Positions 29,299-39,189 of a stretch of 64,000 nt of DNA are shown piece after piece; the first letter of the stretch is position 1, and every line of letters begins with the position of its first letter. Source of the DNA: Brevundimonas abyssalis TAR-001 (lineage in GTDB: Bacteria; Pseudomonadota; Alphaproteobacteria; Caulobacterales; Caulobacteraceae); assembly GCF_000466985.1 (NCBI RefSeq), contig NZ_BATC01000011.1, positions 1-64,000 of the forward strand. Direction: 5' to 3'. Both the position numbers and the translations under genes were made by a program. The notes under the pieces were generated by a model. The model was not told the origin of the DNA. It did no database searches and saw nothing but the letters and a program-made list of their open reading frames with translations.

Positions 29299-30446
29299 AT
29301 GAACGCCTACATCCACGACGCCGTCCGCACGCCCCGCGCCAGGGCCCGCCCCGACGGCGGGCTGGCGGCGCTGAAGCCCCACGAACTGATCGGCGGACTG
29401 ATCGACGCCATCGAGACCCGCGGCCATGACGCCCGCGGAGCCGAGGCGCTGATCGTCGGCTGTGTCGGACAGGTTGGCGCCCAGGGCGCCAATGTGGCGC
29501 TGGTGTCCAAGCTGCACGCCGGCCTGCCGGACGAAACGGCGGCGTGGAGCATCAACAACTATTGCGTGTCGGGTCTGACCGCCATCGGACAGGCCGCCGA
29601 CATGGTCCAGACCGGCCGCGCCCGCTCGGTGCTGGCGGGCGGGGTCGAGATGATGTCGCGCGTGCCGTTCATGGGCGACCGCGCCGACTATTACGCCGAC
29701 GCGTCCTTCCCGGCCCGCACCCGCTATCTGCCGGTGGCCGTCGCCGCCGACCGGCTGGCCGAGGATGCGGGCGTGTCCCGAGCCGAGATGGATCAGGCGG
29801 CGCTGGTCTCCCAGTCCCGCACGGTCGACGCCGAAGGCGGCCCGCTGGTCGCCTCGCGCATCGCGCTGAACGGGCTGAACAGCGACGAATGCGCCCGGCC
29901 GACGACGCTGGAGAAACTGGGCAAGCTGCCCGCCGCCTTCGCCGAGATGGCCGCGCCCTATGCGGACGCCCTGGAAGGCCGGGCCATCGATCATCGACAC
30001 ACCGTGGCCCACGCCCCGCCCATGGCCGACGGCGCCGGGCTGACGCTGGTCTCGTCCGAGACCGAGGCGCCCGGGCGCGCATCGTGGCCCATGTGGAGGT
30101 CGGCGGCGATCCGGCCGCCTCCCTGACCGCAGGCTTCACCGCCATGGACCGGGTGCTGGAGCGGGCGGGCCTGACCCTGTCCGACATGGACCGCATCGAG
30201 TTCATGGAGGCCTTCGCCGTCACCATCGTCACCTTCCTGCGTGAGCGGGACGTGGATCCGGACAAGGTCAATGTAGGCGGCGGCCACCTGGCCAAGGGGC
30301 ACCCCATGGGGGCCACGGGCGCCATCCTGCTGTCGTCGCTGCTGGACGCGCTGGACGCGTGCGAGGGCCGCTATGGCCTGGTGGTCGCGGCGGGCGCGCA
30401 AGGAGTCGGCTCGGCCATGATCGTCGAGCGCATGGGAGGCCGCTGA
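29299..30446 (+). CDS. Thiolase-like protein with altered C-terminal active site (frame break near 30071)
   Basis: The reconstructed product is about 382 residues. It has the nucleophile Cys in NNYCVSG, an EFMEAFA block corresponding to NEAFA, and GGHLAKGHPMGATGA with the catalytic His. The second catalytic Cys, normally in a CxGxGxG motif, is replaced: the end reads VVAAGAQGVGSAMI. The enzyme may therefore act as a synthase or be non-thiolytic. The frame breaks at 30070-30072 in a CCC run; a fourth C restores EAPRARIVAHVEV. The gene starts 14 bases after the oxygenase, with ATG 29299 preferred over TTG 29296. Confidence 0.78.
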
Positions 30447-32124
30447 TGGACGCCCGCTCGCCCGCGCCCCGCGACGCCGTCGTGGCCCGTCACGCGGACC
30501 TGATCGAAAGCGCGCTGGACGCCATCCGCACCCGCCGCGCCTGGTCGCCGTTCAAGGACTCGCCCTCGACGAAGATCCACGGCCCGGACAAGCCGGTGGC
30601 CGGAAAGGCCGCCTTCGAGGCGCAGCTGGGCCAGCGGTTCGCGCTGGATCTGCCGGGCGTCACCGAGTGGGTCGGGGCCGAGGTCTCACCCTATACGCAG
30701 CAGCCGTTGGGCGTCACCTATCCGGTCAGCACGCCAGAGGCCCTGATCGCGGCGGCGCAGGCCGCCATGCCGGACTGGGCCGCCGTCTCGCCCGACCTGC
30801 GCGCGGCGCTATGCGTCGAGATGGCGGTGCGGCTCTACGACGTCAATTTCGAGATGGCCCACGGCGTCATGCACGTAGCGGGGCAAAGCTACACCCAGGC
30901 CTTCAGCGGCTCGGGGCCCAATGCGCTGGACCGGGGCATCGAGGCCCTGGCCTATGCGGTCAAGGCCATGCGCGACGTGGCGCCGAACGGCCGCTACGAG
31001 CGCGACTTCGCGGGCGAGCGGGTGGTTCTGGACAAGACCTATTCCATCGTCCCGCGCGGCGTCGGTCTGGTCATCTGTTGCGCCAGTTTCCCCACCTGGA
31101 ACGCCTATCCGGCCATGTTCGCCAGCCTCGCAACGGGCAACCCGGTGATCGTCAAGCCGCACCCCATCGCCGTGCTGCCCATGGCCATCGTGGTGCGCGA
31201 ATGCCGCCGGGTGCTGGCGGACCACGGCTTTGATCCCAACCTCGTCACCCTGGCCGTGGACACGCTTGAGGCGCCCGTGGCCCAGCATCTGGTGGACCAC
31301 CCGGCGGTGCAGATCGTCGATTTCACCGGCAGCCCCCGCTACGGCGGCCATCTGGAGCGCACGGTGACCGGCAAGCTGCTGTTCACCGAGACAGCGGGGG
31401 TCAACACCGTGGTGGTGGAGTCCGCCGGGGACATGGACGCCGCCGCCCGCGCCATCGCCCGCGCCTCGTGCCTGTTCTCGGCCCAGATGTGCACCAGCCC
31501 GCAGGTGATCTATGTGCGCCCGGATCTCGCCGACGCCTTCGGGCAGGCGCTGGTGGAGCAGATCGACGCCATCGCCGGCGATCCGGCGCTGGCCGCAGGG
31601 ATCATGGGTGCCATCCAGGGCGCGGTCAGCCTGAAGGCCGTGGCTGATGTGCGCGCCGCCCTCGACCAGCATCCGAAGGCCCGCGTGCTGCGCGAGGCCG
31701 CGCCCTACGTCCACCCGCAGTTCCCCGAGGCGCGCACCCTGACGCCGCTGGTGGTCGCGGTCGACGGGTCAGACCCCGCCCTCTACGCCGAGGAACATTT
31801 CGGCCGGTGCTGTTCGTCGTGCGCATGGACGGCGATGCGGCGGTGGCCGAGGCGACCCGGCTGGCCCGCGAACATGGCTCGATCTCGTCCTATCTGTACT
31901 CCACCGACGAGGCCTTCATCGACCGCGCGACGCCGCTGTACGAGCAGGCGGGCGCCAATCTGACCGTCAATCTGACCGGCGCCATGTGGATCAATTTCGC
32001 AGCCGCCTACAGCGACTATCATGTCTCGGGGCTGAACCCGGCGGGCAACGCCTGTCTGGCCGACCTCGCCTTCGTCGCCTCCCGCTTCCGCATCGTCCAG
32101 CGGCGTCGCCCGGCGGCGGCATGA
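30446..32124 (+). CDS. PaaN-like aldehyde dehydrogenase (frame break near 31804)
   Basis: A reconstructed 559-residue aldehyde dehydrogenase resembling the PaaN group (phenylacetate degradation, related to the PaaZ dehydrogenase half). The catalytic Cys is C349 in FSAQMCTSPQ and the general-base Glu is E315 in FTETAG. The cofactor region is IVKPHPIAVLPMA. It probably oxidises the aldehyde product of the upstream oxygenase or a CoA-linked semialdehyde. The frame breaks in GGCCGGTG at 31804; one more C gives EEHFGPVLFVVRMDG. The ATG overlaps the thiolase stop by one base. Confidence 0.82.
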
Positions 32125-33347
32125 CAGCGGATGTCTTCATCGCCGGGGTCGGCATGACGGCGCTGGGCAAGCGGCTGGATCAGAGCGTCAAATCACTGAC
32201 CGCCAAGGCGGTGCAGGCCGCCCTGACCGACGCGGGCGCGGAAACCGCCCACATCCAGGCCGCCTGGTTCGCCAATACGCGCCAGCCCATGCTGGAGGGC
32301 CAGAACACCGTGCGCGGCCAGATCGCCCTGCGTCCGCTGGGCCTGACCGGCATCCCGGTGATCAACGTTGAAAACGCCTGCGCCTCGGGCTCCACCGCCC
32401 TGTGGCTGGCCATGCAGTGGCTGCGGTCGGGCGCCGGCGACATCGCCCTGGTCGCAGGGGCCGAGAAGATGGTCTGGCCCGACCGCCCGGAGCGGGTGGC
32501 TGCGGCCTTTGCGGGCGGGACAGACATCCACGACCGCGACGGCGTGCTGGCCTACATCCGCGAGATGGGCGGCGAGGAGCCGGGCGAGGGCCGCAGCCTG
32601 TTCATGGATCTGTACGCCGCCCAGGCTCGCGCCCACATGGCCCGGCACGGCACGACCCAGGCCGACTTCGCCCATGCGGCGGCCAAGAACCACGCGGCGG
32701 GCGCCCTGAACCCGCTGGCCCAATACCGCACCCCCATGACCGCGGAGCAGGTGCTGGCCGACAAGCCTATTGTCTTCCCCTTCACCCGCGCCATGTGCGC
32801 GCCCGTCAGCGACGGGGCGGCGGCCATGGTGGTGTGCAACAGGGCCGGGCTGAAGCGGCTCGGCGCCGCCGCGCGGGCCGTGCGGGTGCGAGGCTGCGCC
32901 CTCGTCAGCGCCTCGGCGCGCGAGGCGGCGGACATGGACAACCACATCGGCCGTCGCGCGGCGCTGGCGGCCTGGGAGCAGGCCGGCGTCGGACCGGACG
33001 ACATCGACGCGGTGGAGGTCCACGACGCCACCAGCTACGCCGAAATCCAGCAGATCGAGAACCTGGGTCTGGCCCGGCCGGGGACCGCGGGCGAGCGGCT
33101 GCGGCGGGGGGACTTCGCCCTGGGCGGCCGCACCCCGGTCAACGCCTCGGGCGGTCTGGTGGCCAAGGGCCATCCGGTGGGCGCCACGGGCATCATCCAG
33201 CTGCACGACCTGACCCGCCAGCTGCGGGGCGAGGCCGGGGCGGCCCAGATCGAGGGCGCGCGCATGGCCGCGGCCGAGAACGGCGGCGGCTTTCTGGGCG
33301 TCGAGGAGGCGGCCACCGTGGTCACTGTTCTGGAGCGCGCCGCATGA
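32121..33347 (+). CDS. SCP2-type thiolase / acetyl-CoA acetyltransferase
   Basis: A 408-residue thiolase-superfamily protein of the SCP-x group. The nucleophile Cys is in ENACASGSTA, an HDATSY block stands where HDAF is usual, and GGLVAKGHPVGATG carries the catalytic His. SCP2-type thiolases shorten branched, steroid-like or aromatic acyl-CoA chains. ATG 32121 overlaps the PaaN-like stop, and its own stop overlaps the next ATG, so translation is coupled along the operon. The ATG at 32121 is preferred over the longer upstream frame that overlaps PaaN. Confidence 0.87.
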   Translation: MTADVFIAGVGMTALGKRLDQSVKSLTAKAVQAALTDAGAETAHIQAAWFANTRQPMLEGQNTVRGQIALRPLGLTGIPVINVENACASGSTALWLAMQWLRSGAGDIALVAGAEKMVWPDRPERVAAAFAGGTDIHDRDGVLAYIREMGGEEPGEGRSLFMDLYAAQARAHMARHGTTQADFAHAAAKNHAAGALNPLAQYRTPMTAEQVLADKPIVFPFTRAMCAPVSDGAAAMVVCNRAGLKRLGAAARAVRVRGCALVSASAREAADMDNHIGRRAALAAWEQAGVGPDDIDAVEVHDATSYAEIQQIENLGLARPGTAGERLRRGDFALGGRTPVNASGGLVAKGHPVGATGIIQLHDLTRQLRGEAGAAQIEGARMAAAENGGGFLGVEEAATVVTVLERAA

Positions 33348-34810
33348 ACCCGGTCGGCGTGATCTATGACGGCTGGCGCGCGCGGGCCGACCGCCCTGCC
33401 CTGATCGACGGCGACCGGATCGTCACCCATGGCGAGCTCATCGCGCGAGTGGACGCCCTGGCTGCCGACCTCCACCGCCGGGGGCTGGACCGGGGCCGCC
33501 GCATCGGTCTGTGCGCGGCCAACAGCTGGCGTCATGTGGTCGCCTATCTGGCCATCCTGCGCGCGGGCGCCGTCTGGGTTCCGCTGAACCCCCGCAACGG
33601 CCCCGGCCTGAACGCGGACCTCCAGCGCCGCGCCGAGCTGGACATGCTGTTCGTCGATCAGCCCTCGCGGGAGCAGATCGCGCCCTGCGCCCGCCGTCTG
33701 GAGCTGGAAAACTGGGTCGACGCGGTCGAGCCCGGCTCGCCACCCGCCATCGACCACGACCCGGACGGCGTCTTCGCTATCAAGTTCACGGGCGGCTCGA
33801 CCGGCAAGCCCAAGGGCGTGGTGCAGAGCCGGCGCAGCGCCATGGCGGCCCTGCGGTCCATGCAGGCCTATTACGGCTTCACCGCCGACGATGTGAATCT
33901 GGCGGTCGCGCCCCTGACCCACGGCTCGTCCCACTATGTGCTGCCGGTGCTGGCGGTGGGCGGGGCCCATGTGCTGATGGCCCAGCCGGACCGGGCGGCC
34001 ATGCTGGACGAACTGAAGCACCGGGTCACCGTGGCCTTCATGCCGCCGACCCTGATCTATCTGCTGATGGAGGAGGCCGCTTTCGGGCCGGGGGACTTCA
34101 CGGCCCTGCGCCACCTGACCTGGTCCGCCGCCCCCATGCCGCCTGCCCGCATCGAACAGGCGGTCGCGCGCTTCGGCCCGGTGCTGGGCGCCCTGTTCGG
34201 TCAGACCGAGGCGCCCATGACCATCGCCGCCCTGACGCCTGAACAGGTGGCGCGGCCGGAGCTGCGCGGCGCCGCAGGCTATCCCTTCCCCGACACGCCC
34301 GTCCGCGTGCTGACCGCCGGGGGCGATGTGGCGGACCAGGGCGAGGGCGAGATCCTGGTGGGCGGCGATCTGGCCGACACCGCCTATCTGGACGATCCAG
34401 ACGCCACGGACGAGGCCCGCCAGGACGGCTGGCTCAGGACCGGCGATCTGGGACGGCTGGAAGCCGACGGCCTGCTGACCATTCTCGGCCGGTCGCGCGA
34501 GATGATCATCTCGGGCGGGTACAACATCTATCCCGCCGAGGTGGAGGCGGCCCTGGGCGCCCATCCGGCGGTGCGCGAGGCCTGCGCCTTCGGCGTGGAG
34601 GACCCGGTGTGGGGCGAACGGCTGGAGGCCGCCGTGGCCTACGATCCCGCCCTTGCCGACGAGGCCGCCCTCATCGACCATGTGCGCCGGACCATCGGCC
34701 CGGTGCGCACCCCCAAGACGCTGCATCCGCTGGCCGCCCTGCCCCGCAATCCGGTGGGCAAGGTGGTGCGCGGGGATGTGAGAACCCTGATCTACCCGGC
34801 GCCTCAATGA
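33344..34810 (+). CDS. AMP-forming acyl-CoA ligase 1
   Basis: A 488-residue adenylate-forming enzyme. The phosphate-binding loop is FTGGSTGKPKG, the hinge motif is LRTGDLGRLEADG, and the C-terminal lid has GGYNIYPAEVEAA with the catalytic Lys in LPRNPVGKV. It would activate a carboxylic acid as CoA thioester. It shows no long extension and no membrane segment. It overlaps the SCP2 thiolase by ATGA and precedes a second ligase by 34 bases. Substrate is unknown; an aromatic or terpenoid acid is suggested by context. Confidence 0.9.
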   Translation: MNPVGVIYDGWRARADRPALIDGDRIVTHGELIARVDALAADLHRRGLDRGRRIGLCAANSWRHVVAYLAILRAGAVWVPLNPRNGPGLNADLQRRAELDMLFVDQPSREQIAPCARRLELENWVDAVEPGSPPAIDHDPDGVFAIKFTGGSTGKPKGVVQSRRSAMAALRSMQAYYGFTADDVNLAVAPLTHGSSHYVLPVLAVGGAHVLMAQPDRAAMLDELKHRVTVAFMPPTLIYLLMEEAAFGPGDFTALRHLTWSAAPMPPARIEQAVARFGPVLGALFGQTEAPMTIAALTPEQVARPELRGAAGYPFPDTPVRVLTAGGDVADQGEGEILVGGDLADTAYLDDPDATDEARQDGWLRTGDLGRLEADGLLTILGRSREMIISGGYNIYPAEVEAALGAHPAVREACAFGVEDPVWGERLEAAVAYDPALADEAALIDHVRRTIGPVRTPKTLHPLAALPRNPVGKVVRGDVRTLIYPAPQ

Positions 34811-34844
34811 CCGGGAGACAAAACGAGAGACGGAGGAAAACGCC

Positions 34845-36559
34845 ATGATCGTCGTGCCGCAGGATCGCATACGCGACTACCGCGCAAAGGCTGGTGGGGT
34901 GACGACACCCTGGACGACCTGTTCCGCCGCCATCTGAAGGCTCATCCCGATGCCGAGGCCCTGATCGATCCGTTCAACGCCGCCGACATCATGGGCGGCC
35001 AGCCGGAGCGCCTGACCTGGGCCGAGGCGGACGCGTCGGTCGACCGGCTGGCGGCGGTGTTCCATGCCCACGGCCTGAAGAAGGACGACGTGCTGGTCGT
35101 CCAGCTGCCCAACATCAATGACCTGAGCCTGACCTATCTGGCGGCGGCGCGGCTGGGGATCATCGTCTCGCCCGCCCCGGTGCAATACCGCGAGAGCGAG
35201 TTGGGCTACATCGTCGGCAAGACCGACGCCGTGGCCGCCCTGACCACCGACCGCATCGGCAAGCACGCTCACGGCGACATGCTGATGACCGTGGCCGGCC
35301 GCTCGCCCGCCCTGAAGCATGTGTTCGTCATGGGCGAGACCTGCCCCGCCGGCGCCATCGATCTGGAGCCGCTGCTGGACGCGGTGACGCCGAAACAGAT
35401 GAAGGCCGCCCGCGACGCCATGAAGACGGCGAAGATCAGCGCCGACGACGTCTTCACCATCTGCTGGACCTCCGGCACCGAGGCCCAGCCCAAGGGGGTG
35501 CCGCGCAGCCACAACGAGTGGATCATCATGGGCGCGGGGGTGGTGGACGCCGCCGACCTGGGCCATGGCGCGCGCATCCTGAATCCGTTTCCCATGGTCA
35601 ACATGGCGGGAATCTCCACCGGCTTCGTCAGCTGGCTGCTGACCGGAGGGGTGCTGATCCAGCACCACCCGTTCGACCTGCAGGTGCTGCTGAAGCAGAT
35701 GCGCGACGAGACCATCGACTACACCGTCGCCCCGCCCGCCGTGCTGAACCTGCTGCTGCAGAACGAGGCCCTGCTGGCGGGCATCGACTTCAAGCGGCTG
35801 AAGGCCATCGGCTCCGGCTCGGCGCCCCTGTCGCCGTGGATGGTCAAGACCTTCCACGAGAAATACGGCGTCCAGATCGTCAACTATTTCGGCTCCAACG
35901 AGGGCTGTTCGTTCCCCAGCGCCTGGCAGGACGTGCCCGACCCGGCGGAGCGGGCCGTGCTGTTCCCGCGCTTCGGCGAGGGCCTGCGCTGGAAAGCCAT
36001 GCTGCACGACCGCATCTCCACCCGTCTGGTGGACCCCGAGACCGAGGAGGAGATCCGCGAACCCGGCCGTCCCGGCGAGCTGCGCATGAAGGGGGCGACG
36101 GTGTTCTCGGGCTACTGGCGCGCGCCGGAGGTCAATGAGCGGGCGTTCGACGCCGACGGCTGGTTCCGCTCCGGCGACCTGTTCGAGCTGGCGGGCGAGG
36201 ACAACCGCTTCATCCGCTTCGTGGGCCGGCTGAAGGACATCATCATCCGCGGCGGCATGAACATCTCGTCCGAGGAGATCGAGGGCCACCTGATGGGCCA
36301 CCCCGCCATCGCCGAGGCCGCCGTTGTGGGCGCGCCCGACGAGCGGCTGGGCGAGCGCCTGTGCGCCTTCGTGGTGTTCCGCCCCGACCAGAGCGCCGAC
36401 ATGGCCGGGATCAACCGCTATCTGACTGAAGAGAAACAGGTGGCCGTCTACAAACAGATCGAGCGGCTGGAGATCATCGACGCCCTGCCGCGCAACCCGG
36501 TCGGCAAGGTCCTCAAACGGGATCTGCGCGACCGTCTTGGAGAAACAGCTCAAGCATGA
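34845..36559 (+). CDS. AMP-forming acyl-CoA ligase 2 (frame break near 34889)
   Basis: A reconstructed 571-residue CoA ligase with phosphate loop TSGTEAQPKGVPRSH, a GSNEGC motif, hinge FRSGDLFELAGEDN, and lid GGMNISSEEIEGHL plus LPRNPVGKVLK. GGAGG is close before ATG 34845. Only 15 codons in, the frame breaks at GCAAAGGCTGG; one more G (AAAGGGC) gives YRAKGWWGDDTLDDLFRRHL, a normal ligase N-terminus. It differs clearly from ligase 1, so two different acids or pathway steps are likely. Its stop overlaps the next ATG. Confidence 0.85.
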
Positions 36560-37498
36560 GTTCCGCCTTCCCCCAGTCCATGCGGCTGCCCGTCATCGCC
36601 GCGCCCATGTTCCTGGTCTCCGGGCCGGAGCTGGTCATCGCCGCCTGCAAGGCGGGGATCGGCGGCGCGTTCCCGACGCCCAACTGTCGGACGCCGAGGA
36701 TCTGGACCGCTGGATGGACCAGATCACAAGCGCGCTTAAGCCCGGCGACGGGCCGTGGATCGCCAATCTGATCACCCACTCCACCAACCCCAGGCTGGCC
36801 GACGACCTGGCCATGGTGGCGCGCTACAAGCCGCCCATCGTCATCACCGCCCTGGGGTCGCCCAAGCCGGTGATGGAGACGGTCAAGGGCTACGGCGGCA
36901 TGGTCTTCGCCGACGTGGTCAACATGAAGCTGGCCCGAAAGGCCGCCGAGGCGGGCGTGGATGGTCTGGCCTGCATCAGCGCGGGGGCGGGCGGGCACAC
37001 CGGCCACCTGTCGCCCTTCGCCTTCGTCTCGGCGGTGCGCGAGTTCTTCGACGGCTATCTGACCATCGGCGGCGGCATCGCCGACGGCGCGGGGGTGGCG
37101 GGCGCCATCGCGGCGGGGGCGGACATGGTCTACATGGGCACCCGGTTCCTGGCCACGCGCGAGAGCCTGGCCCAGGACGCCTACAAGCAGATGGTGGTGG
37201 ACTGCGACGCCGACGACCTGATCGTCTCGCCCGCCGTCACCGGCACCGACGCCTCCTGGCTCAAGCCCAGCCTCAAGGCCGCGGGCCTCGACCCCGACGC
37301 CATGGGCGGCGCCATCCAGCGCGACTATTCCGGCGGCCAGAGCACCAAACGCTGGAAGGACATCTGGGCCGCCGGCCAGGGCGTGGGCCGCATCGAGCTG
37401 TGGAGTCCACCGCCGAGGTGGTGGCGCGGCTGGAGCGCGAATACCGCGCGGCGGCCGACCGCTTCATCCGACTGAACAGCCGGGCGGCGGCGGCGTGA
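36556..37498 (+). CDS. Nitronate monooxygenase-like flavoenzyme (two frame breaks)
   Basis: A reconstructed 314-residue TIM-barrel FMN enzyme of the nitronate monooxygenase / 2-nitropropane dioxygenase family. Key segments are VIAAPMFLVSGPELVIAACK, SAGAGGHTGHLSPFAF, GGGIADGAGVAGAIAAGADMVYMGTRF. Frames break near 36692 (GGACGCC needs a C) and near 37397 (GAGCTG needs a G), each restoring the expected frame. In related catabolic operons such proteins act as NADH:flavin oxidoreductases or CoA-ester hydroxylases (for example IpdC of steroid degradation), so nitronate may not be the substrate. Both ends overlap neighbouring genes. Confidence 0.8.
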
Positions 37499-37971
37499 GC
37501 GAGCCGTCCCCGTCCCTCGCCTCGCGCTTCCAGCTGGACCCGGCCGCCGACGGGCTCGAGCTGGCGCGGCGCTGGGCCGAGGCGCGTTTCGCGGGGGGCT
37601 TCGCCGAGCGGCTGCGCGCCTGGCCGGTCCAGGTGGAGCGGGGCCGCATGGTGATCCGCTGCGATCTGGATCCCGGTCACGCCAATTTCGTCGGACTGGT
37701 CCACGGCGGGGTGACGGCGGCGCTGGTGGACATCGCCGGGGGCGGGGTGGCCATGACCCTGCTGAAGCCGGGGGAGCACCTGCTGTCGACTGATCTAAGT
37801 CTGCGCTTCCTGAACGCGGCTCCCATCGAGGCGGATCATCTGATCGCCGAGGCGCGCGCCGCCTATGCCGACCCGCGCAAGGTGGTGACCGAGGTGACGG
37901 TGTCCTTGCCCGACGGCCGCGCGGTGGCCCACGGCACCGCCGCCGTCTCGATCCGAAGGCGCGAGAACTAG
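37495..37971 (+). CDS. PaaI-like hotdog thioesterase
   Basis: A 158-residue hotdog-fold protein with the core FVGLVHGGVTAALVDIAGGG, the HGG motif and following acidic residue of PaaI-type thioesterases. These release CoA from aromatic or dead-end acyl-CoA intermediates. The GTG start overlaps the upstream stop. It is the last gene of the operon; its TAG overlaps the stop of the convergent thiolase by two bases. A scavenging role, freeing CoA trapped by non-metabolised ring-CoA esters, fits the context. Confidence 0.85.
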   Translation: MSEPSPSLASRFQLDPAADGLELARRWAEARFAGGFAERLRAWPVQVERGRMVIRCDLDPGHANFVGLVHGGVTAALVDIAGGGVAMTLLKPGEHLLSTDLSLRFLNAAPIEADHLIAEARAAYADPRKVVTEVTVSLPDGRAVAHGTAAVSIRRREN

Positions 37972-39185
37972 ACGCCGATCACAAGGCTGACGGTGGTGGT
38001 GGTCGACCCGCCGATGTTCAGGGTCTGGACGGTGCTGGCGCCCTCAACCTGATAGGCCCCCGCCGTCCCCGTCGTCTGCTTGAACGCGTCCAGGGCCATG
38101 CGCACGCCCGTCGCGCCCACCGGGTGGCCGCAGCCTATCAGGCCGCCGGAGGGGTTGATGGGCAGCCGCCCGCCGATCTCGATATCCCCCGCCTCAATGG
38201 CCTTCCACGCCTCGCCCGGCGCGGTCAGGCCCAGATGGTCGATGGCCATGTATTCGGTCATGGAGAAACAGTCGTGGGTCTCCACCGCATCGATGGAGTC
38301 CAATGACATTCCGGCCCGTGCGCGGGCCTCGTCGATGGCGCGCTTCACCTGCGGGAAGACGTAAGCCTCATCGGCGCTGGCGGCGATCTTGCGGGCGTAG
38401 CTGATGGGCGCGTTGCGATGGCCCCAGCCCTTGATGCGCGGCAGGGACTCCAGCGCGATCCCGCGGCGGCGTGCGTAGTCCGCCGCCCGCTCGGCCGAGG
38501 CCAGAACCACCATGGCGCCGCCGTCGGTCACCTGACCGCAGTCAGTCTTGCGCACCCGCCCCTCGATCACCGGATTGGCCTCGTCGTCATTGGCGAAGGC
38601 CGCGTCGGGGAAGACATACTCCCGGGTCTGGGCGTTGGGATTCAGCCGGGCGTTGGCGAAATTGATCTGGGCGATGCGTCGCAGGTGCGCCTCGTTGATG
38701 CCGTAGCGGCGGTCGTATTCCTCGGTCAGGTCAGAAAAGGCGCGCGGCCAGACATAGCGCGCATCCTGATACTCGTGGCCCGCCCAGGCCGCGGCACCCA
38801 GATGCTCGGCCGCCGTCTGGCCCGGAACATTGCGCATCAGCTCCAGCCCCAGCACGGCGGCGGTTCCGTAGCGGCCGGACTCGATGTCCGCCATGGCCGC
38901 CAGGATGGCCAGCGAGCCCGAGGCGCAGGCCCCCTCGTGGCGCGAGGCCGGCATGCCGTCGAACCGCTGGTCTGACAGGGCGAAGAAGCCGCCCAGCATG
39001 CCTTGGCCCGCGAACAGGTCGCCGACGAAATTGCCCACATGGCCCACGTCGATGTCGCCGGGCTCCAGTTCCGTCGCCTCCAGCCCGCCGGTCAGGGTTT
39101 CGGCGAACCCGTCGGCGATCTCCATGCCCTCGCGGACCCAGTTGCGCTTGAAGTCCGACTGCCAGCCGCCGAGAATATAGACCAT
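37968..39185 (-). CDS. Thiolase-family acetyltransferase (SCP2-like) 2
   Basis: A 405-residue thiolase-superfamily enzyme with nucleophile Cys in EGACASGSLAI, HDCFSMTEYMA corresponding to the HDAF block, and GGLIGCGHPVGATG with the catalytic His. It lacks the second C-terminal Cys of type II thiolases, as is usual in SCP2-like proteins. ATG 39183-39185 has GGAG nine bases upstream; the longer frame from 39224 was not used. It sits four bases downstream of the feruloyl-CoA-synthase-like gene, so acid activation and thiolysis are co-expressed. Confidence 0.86.
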   Translation of the reverse strand: MVYILGGWQSDFKRNWVREGMEIADGFAETLTGGLEATELEPGDIDVGHVGNFVGDLFAGQGMLGGFFALSDQRFDGMPASRHEGACASGSLAILAAMADIESGRYGTAAVLGLELMRNVPGQTAAEHLGAAAWAGHEYQDARYVWPRAFSDLTEEYDRRYGINEAHLRRIAQINFANARLNPNAQTREYVFPDAAFANDDEANPVIEGRVRKTDCGQVTDGGAMVVLASAERAADYARRRGIALESLPRIKGWGHRNAPISYARKIAASADEAYVFPQVKRAIDEARARAGMSLDSIDAVETHDCFSMTEYMAIDHLGLTAPGEAWKAIEAGDIEIGGRLPINPSGGLIGCGHPVGATGVRMALDAFKQTTGTAGAYQVEGASTVQTLNIGGSTTTTVSLVIGV

Positions 39186-39189
39186 CGGA

